Assembly: GCA_026770585.1 (NCBI GenBank)
Contig: MU646670.1
Span: 139,909 to 150,116, forward strand
Direction of reading: 5' to 3'
Length of the DNA stretch: 10,208 bases
From: Baffinella frigidus
Taxonomy: Eukaryota > Cryptophyceae > Cryptomonadales > Baffinellaceae
Notes under the pieces: model-generated
Database searches by the model: none
Told to the model about the DNA's origin: nothing
Seen by the model: the letters and a program-made list of their open reading frames with translations, nothing else
Translations under genes and position numbers: made by a program
In this document: positions 5,900 to 10,208 of the stretch, in pieces
Layout: each line of letters begins with the position of its first letter
How positions within the stretch are numbered: the first letter of the stretch is position 1

Positions 5900-6265
5900 C
5901 TTGAGCAGTTTGAGCGCCTCCCCATCGATCTCGTTCTCCGCGAACGCTGCACTCCACTCCTCGCCGAATCCCTCCGTGGTCAGCCACTGCGCAACGTCAG
6001 CCACACCCCACGCCCCGATATCCTCGCCGCTCATCGCCAGCGCGAGTGGGGGAGTCGCACGCCCCCGGCGCGGAGCCCCGATGCCGGCGAGTCCGCGCGT
6101 CAAGCGCCGCCCACTGACGCTGACCTTCGCGGCGGTGCGCGCAGCAGCGGGGATTTGGAGCGTTGGTTGCGAGCGGAACGCGGTTGGCGTGAACGCTGGA
6201 GTGAGGAAGCATCCGGCAGGTGCGAGCCCCGCGGCGAGTAGCGCCAGCCACGCCAGGGAACGCAT
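5900..6265 (-). CDS. Exon 1 of a probable plastid-targeted SAM-domain protein
   Basis: From ATG at 6265 the translation (122 codons) starts with a signal-peptide-like MRSLAWLALLAAGLAPAG. Cys-Phe-Leu-Thr-Pro-Ala-Phe follows, then an Arg/Lys-, Ser- and Ala-rich segment with no Asp or Glu before residue 81. This is the bipartite leader expected of a nuclear-encoded protein sent to a secondary plastid. Residues 84-122 match the first helices of a SAM domain: Trp86, 'VADVAQWL' (88-95), Phe100, Trp104, Phe108, then 'ENEIDGEALKLLK'. The domain lacks its last helix and the frame meets AAG|GTGTGG, a likely splice donor. Read-through would stay open to TGA at 5642 but gives no domain. An in-frame ATG at 6376 adds 37 residues before the signal peptide, so I prefer 6265. 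No known gene symbol can be assigned. The function is probably protein-protein interaction; the partner is unknown. Confidence 0.7.
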
Positions 6266-6288
6266 CTGGGGGAAGAAGAATCGCTCAG
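6266..6288 (-). promoter_or_regulatory. 3' splice-site-like sequence directly before the start codon
   Basis: On the minus strand CTGAG (6288-6284) is followed by GATTCTTCTTCCCCCAG and then ATG at 6265. A branch-point-like motif, a pyrimidine tract and AG abutting ATG suggest either a 5'-UTR intron or a spliced-leader acceptor. This also favours 6265 as the start. Confidence 0.45.
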
Positions 6289-6425
6289 CACGCCCCAAGG
6301 CAGGATACCACGCCGCACCACGCCGCACACCGCCACCTGCAGAATCCAACACAACAAAGGGGCTGGCTCCTCGCACCTTACTTTGTCCTCGCCTCCGATC
6401 CTTTGCGTGAGAGAAACTTCAAATC

Positions 6426-6454
6426 TGTGACGGGGAGCGGCCCGCCTCGGGATG
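6426..6454 (+). repeat. 29-bp direct repeat, copy 1
   Basis: TGTGACGGGGAGCGGCCCGC followed by CTCGGGATG is repeated exactly at 6863-6891. The flanks share only weak similarity (CTTCAAA-CT versus CTTGAAAAAA). Confidence 0.92.
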
Positions 6455-6862
6455 GTGGAGAAGCACGAACAGGTTATTCATCAGTGGGAAAACCAGAAAT
6501 GGCTCCAATGTCACGAACAATGATGCCTCCAACTTTTCTGCCCCTGATTAAAACAAAAACCTTTTCTTCGCAACGTTGTAGGCCTTGGAAAACTGAGCAT
6601 CTTGGTTGTCCCAAGGTTTTTGCGAGGATCGGTGGAAGGATGTGCAAAACCAGATGCGGTGGTTTTGGGGGAGTCATATTTTGAGTATGTTTGCGGGCCT
6701 CTGATGCCCCAGATTCGTTGAGCGGATCTGAAGGGGACCTTTTGAGAATTCTAGAACCGTCGAGAAAAGTGAAATGAGCCCAGGGGGTCGAAAGTTACAC
6801 CCAATCGAGCGCCTGACGGGCGCGCCTCGCCACGGTCCGCCACCGGGAATCTTGAAAAAATG
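6455..6862. other. No supportable gene
   Basis: About 400 bases of moderate GC. A 67-codon minus-strand frame (6677-6474) is open and ends '...IGAISGFPTDE', but I recognise no family and see no second copy to test for conservation. It could be a 5' exon or chance. Confidence 0.35.
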
Positions 6863-6891
6863 TGTGACGGGGAGCGGCCCGCCTCGGGATG
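6863..6891 (+). repeat. 29-bp direct repeat, copy 2
   Basis: Exact copy of 6426-6454, about 437 bases downstream. It lies 25 bases before the start of the multi-copy module at 6917. Confidence 0.92.
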
Positions 6892-6916
6892 AAAAAAGAA
6901 TACCCCTCCAAAAGCA

Positions 6917-7275
6917 CCAAATCGTCGCTCCAGCCTTGGACCAAGGCTTCCCGCCGCTCGTCGCCGTCGCCGTCGCGCAGCTTGTAGACACCCACCCCTA
7001 CTGGCTCGCGCGGTCGCGCTCGGCTGGAGGCGGATTCCGGCCCGTCCTTTAGATCCTTTAGGTTTTAATTTCGCCCCACATAGCCCAACGACACGCCGTT
7101 CCGTGGAAGGGATCTGCAGAGAAAGCATTTTTGCTTTCGGATCGCGTTTCGTAACACCTTGGATTTCGTGACGTTATGAGGCTCCATGAATTTCATCATA
7201 TCCGAAGCTCCCAGACCCGACATAAGCTGTTTCGAGTTGCTGGTAGAAAGGAAGCTTCCTCGTCGCGGACACATC
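6917..7275 (-). repeat. Diverged multi-copy module, copy 1 (possible decayed coding unit)
   Basis: The ends match 8390-8480 and 8513-8775: CAGCCTTGGACCAAGGCTTC at one end and TCCCAGACCCGACATAAGCT with AGGAAGCTTCCT at the other. On the minus strand the first block reads GVYKLRDGDGDERREALVQG and the second SFLSTSNSKQLMSGLGASDM. I do not recognise either peptide. The reading frame is kept in the other copies, but stops and rearrangements separate the blocks. Best viewed as relics of a duplicated gene or transposon. Confidence 0.55.
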
Positions 7276-7285
7276 GAGTTTCCAT

Positions 7286-7337
7286 CTATGGTGGGAGGTA
7301 AAAGAACCTCAAGGACCTAAAGGACCCAAAGGACACT
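7286..7337 (+). repeat. GGTGGGAG / AAGGACCTAAAGGACC repeat, copy 1
   Basis: CTATGGTGGGAGGTAAAAGA followed by ACCT-AAGGACC units recurs at 8331-8380, and in inverted form at 9489-9532. The 10-base AAGGACCTAA period gives a short tandem at the end. Confidence 0.7.
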
Positions 7338-7371
7338 CCTTCCGGAGACGGTCCACATGGAGACTCTGGCC

Positions 7372-7686
7372 CTAGACCCTAAACCTTGACCCAAAACATA
7401 AAAATAAAATGAATCCTAAACCCTGACCCCTAAACCCTGAACCCTAAACCCTAAACCCCAACCCCTAAATCCTGAACCCTCAACCCTCAACCCTCAACCC
7501 TCAACCCTAAACCCTAAACCCTAAACCCTGAACCCTAAACCCTAAACAAACCTCAAACCCTAGACCCTAGTCCCTAAACCCTAGACCCTAGTCCCTAGTC
7601 CCTAAACCCTAATCCCTAAACTCTAGACCTTAGACCCTAGACCCTAGACCCTAGACCCTAGACCCTAAACACTAAACACTAAACCC
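7372..7686 (-). repeat. Degenerate telomere-like tract, C-rich on + strand
   Basis: CCCTAAA, CCCTGAA, CCCTCAA and CCCTAGA units run for about 315 bases, interrupted near 7398 by an A-rich stretch (AAAACATAAAAATAAAATGA). The CCCTAGA subtype clusters at 7620-7666. The polarity is opposite to the block at 5139-5288. No gene is present. Confidence 0.85.
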
Positions 7687-7758
7687 CGTAAGACCTTGAA
7701 ATAAAAAAAACGCACTGCCCTAGGCCGCCATGTAGCGAGGGGTACATGATTGTCACTG

Positions 7759-7808
7759 ATTCCACGAAAAAAATCTCTTTCTAATTCCACGAAAAATATC
7801 TCTTTCCA
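7759..7808 (+). repeat. 25-bp tandem duplication
   Basis: ATTCCACGAAAAA is followed by an ATCTCTTTC-containing half, twice (7759-7783 and 7784-7808), with about two mismatches. Confidence 0.9.
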
Positions 7809-7900
7809 AAACTCAGCGGGAAGGCTTCTCGCAGCTCGTCACCGTCGCTGTCTCTGGGGATAAACCCCATGTAGGCATAGCCGGAGTGACTTTACACATC
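7806..7900 (-). repeat. Multi-copy module, copy 4 (diverged)
   Basis: The minus strand reads GYAYMGFIPRDSDGDELREA, sharing the Arg/Tyr-Gly/Arg-Asp-Ser/Gly-Asp-Gly-Asp-Glu pattern with copies 1-3. Its GTAGGCATAGCCGGAG-GACTTTACA segment recurs at 8972-9002. A stop lies just upstream in frame. Confidence 0.5.
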
Positions 7901-8296
7901 AGCCCTGCTGCAGACTGTCCCCGTCGCATAGCGTGAGGGCCCCTGTTCGAGGGTTTAGGGTTTAGGGTTGAGACGAAGCACCTACTGCAGGTTCCTATCT
8001 GCTCAGAAGGCCACGGGTCACCGTCGTGCCCGGATGTCCGGGCGTAACGTGACCTGTTACAATACACATTGAAGAAAGGGTCCAATATCGGTTCCAAAGT
8101 GTTCCCTGTAGTGATTTGAGTGGAGAGGCTGAGTGGGGTGCGGCGTCGGACAGTCGAGGTACCTCTGTACTGGGCTTACTTGGGGGGGAAGCAAGGTCTA
8201 TGAAGCTGACATACACGCCGCTTCACGTCTGAGGATGCCCTTTAGCCGGTTTCTGCCGCGATCCTTTTGCACCGGGGGGCCTGATGTGATCCGAAA
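7901..8296. other. No supportable gene
   Basis: The short frames on both strands lack motifs. A small telomere-like insert (GAGGGTTTAGGGTTTAGGG, about 7950-7968) is the only repeat I can identify. Confidence 0.45.
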
Positions 8297-8377
8297 GGAA
8301 GCATGGCCTTTCTGCAGGATAAGTTCCGGTGTCCGCCTATGGTGGGAGTAAAAAAAACCTAAAGGACCTAAAGGACC
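8297..8377. repeat. Arm of an inverted repeat shared with 9489-9673
   Basis: GGAAGCATGGCCTTTCTGCA through GGATAAGTTCCGG (8297-8329) is inverted at 9640-9673. The following GTGGGAGTAAAAA-AACCTAAAGGACC (8331-8377) is inverted at 9489-9532. The order is consistent, with about 107 extra bases between the two parts in the right arm. Confidence 0.75.
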
Positions 8378-8389
8378 TAAACATCTCCA

Positions 8390-8480
8390 AAATCGTCGCC
8401 CCAGCCTTGGACCAAGGCTTCCCGCCGCTCGTCGCCGTCGCCGTAGCGCAGCTTGTAAGCAGTGATCCCTACTGGCTCAC
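8390..8480 (-). repeat. Multi-copy module, copy 2 (partial)
   Basis: Closely matches 6917-7005 on the same strand. The minus strand reads AYKLRYGDGDERREALVQGW, against YKLRDGDGDERREALVQGW in copy 1. It lacks the second block of the module. Confidence 0.7.
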
Positions 8481-8512
8481 ACCAAAGCACCAAAGACGAT
8501 GATGAAATACTT

Positions 8513-8775
8513 GGTCCAAAATCGTGCGGTCCAAGGCGTCCCACCTCTGGTCCCCGTCGCTGTCCCCGTAGCGTAGCTTGTAGGCACCGGTCCCAGCTGG
8601 CTCGCGCGGTTGCGCTCGGCTGGATTCCGGTCCCTTGGATTTTGTGACGTTATGAGCCCTTGGATTATGTGATGTTATGAGGCTCTATAAATTGCATCAT
8701 ATCCAAAGCTCCCAGACCCGACATAAGCTGGTTCGAGTTGCTGGTGGGAAGGAAGCTTCCTTGTCCCAAACACAA
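8513..8775 (-). repeat. Multi-copy module, copy 3
   Basis: The first block is diverged (minus strand AYKLRYGDSDGDQRWDAL). The second block (8690-8760) matches 7190-7260 closely, with minus-strand SFLPTSNSNQLMSGLGALDM against SFLSTSNSKQLMSGLGASDM. The sequence between the blocks differs from copy 1: about 90 bases of copy 1 (around 7053-7155) are absent, while a 25-bp tandem is present. Confidence 0.65.
8632..8681 (+). repeat. 25-bp tandem duplication inside module copy 3
   Basis: CCCTTGGATTTTGTGACGTT-ATGAG (8632-8656) is followed by a copy with two changes (8657-8681). Copy 1 of the module has a single version near 7158-7180. Confidence 0.92.
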
Positions 8776-8862
8776 AGCTTTTCTGCAGAAACAATTCCAG
8801 CGAGGGGCACATGAACCCCTGTAGGTCGTAGTCTCAAAAGGCCTTCTCGGAGGAGAATATAT

Positions 8863-8955
8863 GGTGGCGCCATGTCACTTTCGATCCGTATGTAATCAAC
8901 GCAGTTATCGCTACGCCTAGTGGCTATGCCCGCGCCATTTGACCAGGCCTTAATT
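8863..8955. repeat. Dispersed repeat with uninterrupted reference for the insertion at 10070
   Basis: GGTGGCGCCATGTCACTTTC, then CCGTATGTAAT-AACGCAG, then TTATCGCTACGCCTAGTGG, then CCATTTGACCAGGCCTTAAT. The second half recurs at 9169-9220 with about three mismatches over 52 bases. The first half recurs at 10027-10067 and again after the foldback from 10188. The minus-strand frame (IKAWSNGA...IAT-RSDN) is open in both long copies, but I recognise no family. Confidence 0.75.
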
Positions 8956-9168
8956 CTGGGGAATACTTCCCCTAGTAGGCATAGCCGGAGCGACTTTACA
9001 TAGAAGTCGTCCACTTTTGCGAGAGCGCCCGGTGTGCCAGGTTTCGCTTAGGGAAAGCCAACGAGGGGGACGAGGGTTAAGGAACCCCGAGCCCCTCCCC
9101 GTCCCCCGCCTCCACTTAGCTGCCTTAAGTCGACATAACCGCATTTTTCCAGGGCAAAATCTCAAGAC
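8956..9168. other. No supportable gene; one module fragment
   Basis: Bases 8972-9002 repeat the GTAGGCATAGCCGGAG-GACTTTACA segment of module copy 4. The rest shows open frames on both strands without motifs. Confidence 0.4.
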
Positions 9169-9220
9169 GTTATCGCTACGCCCAGTGGCTATGTCTGCGC
9201 CATTTGACCAGGCCTTAATT
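9169..9220. repeat. 52-bp direct repeat of 8904-8955
   Basis: GTTATCGCTACGCC-AGTGGC through CCATTTGACCAGGCCTTAAT is present, with about three substitutions relative to the first copy. Confidence 0.9.
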
Positions 9221-9268
9221 TGGAGTAAATTCACAGATTTTACAGTGAATTCACTACCTCGAGACGTG

Positions 9269-9369
9269 TCCCTTAAGTGGCAAGGCGGTCCAAATAGACC
9301 CCCAAGAGGTCCTAGGCAGGACCTAGGGCCCTACGGTAGGGCGTTTTCGCCTACTCGCCACTCAAGGGA
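9269..9369. mobile_element. 101-bp foldback family, copy 2
   Basis: The ends are TCCCTTAAGTGGC and GCCACTCAAGGGA, and the core is AAGAGGTCCTAGGCAGGACC then GGCCCTACGGTAGGGCG. TA follows the right end; the left flank is TG, which may be a decayed TA. Its exact length agrees with copies 1 and 3. Confidence 0.85.
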
Positions 9370-9694
9370 TAGCACGGAACTAGGGTAGGCGCCAGGGCTC
9401 CAACAAGCGCCACCTACTACATTATATTTCGCGTCCATCTAAAGGATTTCAGCCACTAGCGGGCGAGCACCGCCAACGTCTCCCCCGCCTTTAGGTCCGT
9501 GTGGTTCTTCTTACTCCCACCAAAGGCGGATGCTCTCTGATGATTCACTGACAGGATTCCTTACAACTACTTATAGGCGCTCACCCTTGGAGCCCTTTTA
9601 CCCGAGGCGGGCCCGTCCAGGACCCGGTCCTCACAGATACCGGAACCTATCCTGCAGAAAAGGCCATGCTTCCTCCCCCAAAGGCAGGCCCGTC
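9370..9694. other. No supportable gene; holds the right arm of the 8297-8377 inverted repeat
   Basis: Bases 9489-9532 and 9640-9673 are inverted copies of 8331-8377 and 8297-8329. CCCGGTCCTCACAG (9623-9636) recurs at 10008-10021. A short plus-strand frame (9530-9721) runs across the repeat and shows no motif. Confidence 0.5.
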
Positions 9695-10006
9695 CATCCA
9701 CCAGCAACCCGTAGCAGCTGATACCGGGTACTCGCAAGGATTCGGGTATTTCATTAAAAAAACAATCTTTCCTATGTCCCTACAGCAGGAAACCCTAGGG
9801 ACCTCGAATTGCTGACGGGAGATACCGAAGATATTTCTTCGGTTTAGCTGAAAATTACTACAGTACCCGACCCGGTTATCCCTTAAGTGGCCAGGTGGTC
9901 AATTTTGACCACCAAAAGGTCCTAGGCAGGTCCTAGGGCCCTACGGTAGGGCGTATGCGCCTACTGGCCACTTAAGGGATAAGCTGCTACGGGTTGCTGA
10001 TGGATG
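9695..10006. mobile_element. Larger foldback interrupted by a 101-bp element
   Basis: The 25-base ends pair: CATCCACCAGCAACCCGTAG-CAGCT (9695-9719) with the complement of 9982-10006, one mismatch. If the inner 101-bp element and one TA are removed, pairing continues (TA-CCGGGT on both arms). The arms then converge near a perfect CCCTAGGG palindrome at 9793-9800, close to the expected centre. An internal hairpin ACCGAAGA-TATT-TCTTCGGT lies at 9824-9843. The inner arms are only weakly complementary. Confidence 0.6.
9879..9979. mobile_element. 101-bp foldback family, copy 3, nested in a larger foldback
   Basis: The ends TCCCTTAAGTGGCC and GGCCACTTAAGGGA are perfect inverses, with TA immediately outside both (9877-9878 and 9980-9981). 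The inner core AAGGTCCTAGGCAGGTCCTA then GGCCCTACGGTAGGGCG matches copies 1 and 2. Its perfect ends and clean TA flanks suggest it is the youngest of the three. Confidence 0.88.
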
Positions 10007-10069
10007 CCCCGGTCCTCACAGTGCAAGGTGGCCATGCCACTTTCCACCCGTATGTAATAAACGCAGTCA

Positions 10070-10187
10070 CAGGGGTACCTCCCTCACAGGAAAGCGCCCC
10101 CCGCCTAGGACCACCATAGGGCCCTTATGCATAGGCCTACTGTAGGCTCCGAGGGTGAGGCGCTTTCTTACGAGCGAGCTACCCCTG
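10070..10187. mobile_element. 118-bp foldback inserted into a dispersed repeat
   Basis: The left end CAGGGGTACCTCCCTCACAG-GAAAGCG pairs, with some mismatches, with the right end CGCTTTCTTACGAGCGAGCT-ACCCCTG. The core includes GCCTAGGACC, TAGGGCCCT and ATAGGCCTAC. The flanks join to match the uninterrupted repeat at 8863-8920: ...AACGCAGT on the left and TATCGCTACGCCTAG on the right. The implied target is TA (right TA at 10188-10189; left now CA). Confidence 0.75.
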
Positions 10188-10208
10188 TATCGCTACGCCT
10201 AGCGGGTG

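Noticed and set aside
5775-6410. Long plus-strand open frames opposite the SAM exon
   Set aside because: They are antisense shadows of a GC-rich coding region and lack any recognisable domain.
7806-7900. EF-hand calcium-binding loop (DSDGDELREAF)
   Set aside because: It has Asp at 1, 3 and 5 but lacks the Glu at position 12, and the copies do not preserve the loop.
8725-8760. tRNA-like T-loop (GGTTCGAGTTGC)
   Set aside because: No matching acceptor, D or anticodon stems could be placed around it, and the same DNA in copy 1 has a changed loop.

Overview
The window looks like nuclear DNA of a eukaryotic alga, probably one with a secondary (red-derived) plastid. The evidence is abundant degenerate TTTAGGG-type (plant/alga-type) telomere-like DNA on both strands, GT-AG-style exon edges, no bacterial operon structure, and one convincing exon whose N-terminus reads as a bipartite plastid-targeting leader (signal peptide, then an acid-free Arg/Lys-rich transit peptide with Phe near the predicted cleavage site). 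A cryptophyte, dinoflagellate, haptophyte or pelagophyte would all fit; I cannot choose from the sequence. The density of interstitial telomere-like repeats and foldback elements suggests a subtelomeric or heterochromatic setting.

Layout. 1-1690: degenerate telomere-like tracts (G-rich, then a short C-rich block, then a long G-rich block) with a 136-bp foldback element at 533-668. 1690-2740: a dispersed repeat family (first copy 1693-1934), a GA microsatellite and a 195-bp foldback element. 2740-3420: telomere-like minisatellites, a second A/T-rich foldback element and a strong 174-bp palindrome. 3420-3870: no recognisable gene. 3870-4880: tandem and dispersed copies of the same repeat family, now on the other strand. 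5038-5550: a 101-bp foldback element, telomere-like DNA with a strand switch, a further foldback and a diverged repeat copy. 5640-6410: the GC-rich gene region. 6410-9220: short repeats plus a diverged, multi-copy module, interrupted by a C-rich telomere-like block (7372-7686). 9220-10208: nested foldback elements.

The only gene I can support is on the minus strand. Exon 1 (6265 down to 5900) encodes a plastid-type leader and the first two thirds of a SAM (sterile alpha motif) domain, and stops at a splice-donor-like AAG|GTGTGG. The missing last SAM helix is found 1.3 kb downstream on the same strand (from 4613), directly after a CAG acceptor and in matching phase. The same last-helix exon occurs five times in the window inside the dispersed repeat family. 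Two of these copies, on opposite strands and 2.7 kb apart, differ at nine nucleotides, all synonymous. This suggests that a SAM exon, once or still under protein-level selection, has been amplified with a repeat.

The other main theme is a set of non-coding palindromic foldback (MITE-like) elements: three exactly 101-bp copies of one family and several others with different ends. Several carry a related CCTAGGACC / CCTACGGTAGG core, and at the clearest sites they are flanked by TA. Two insertions can be read against a related unfilled copy within the window. All of this is from reading by eye; no alignment or database search was run.
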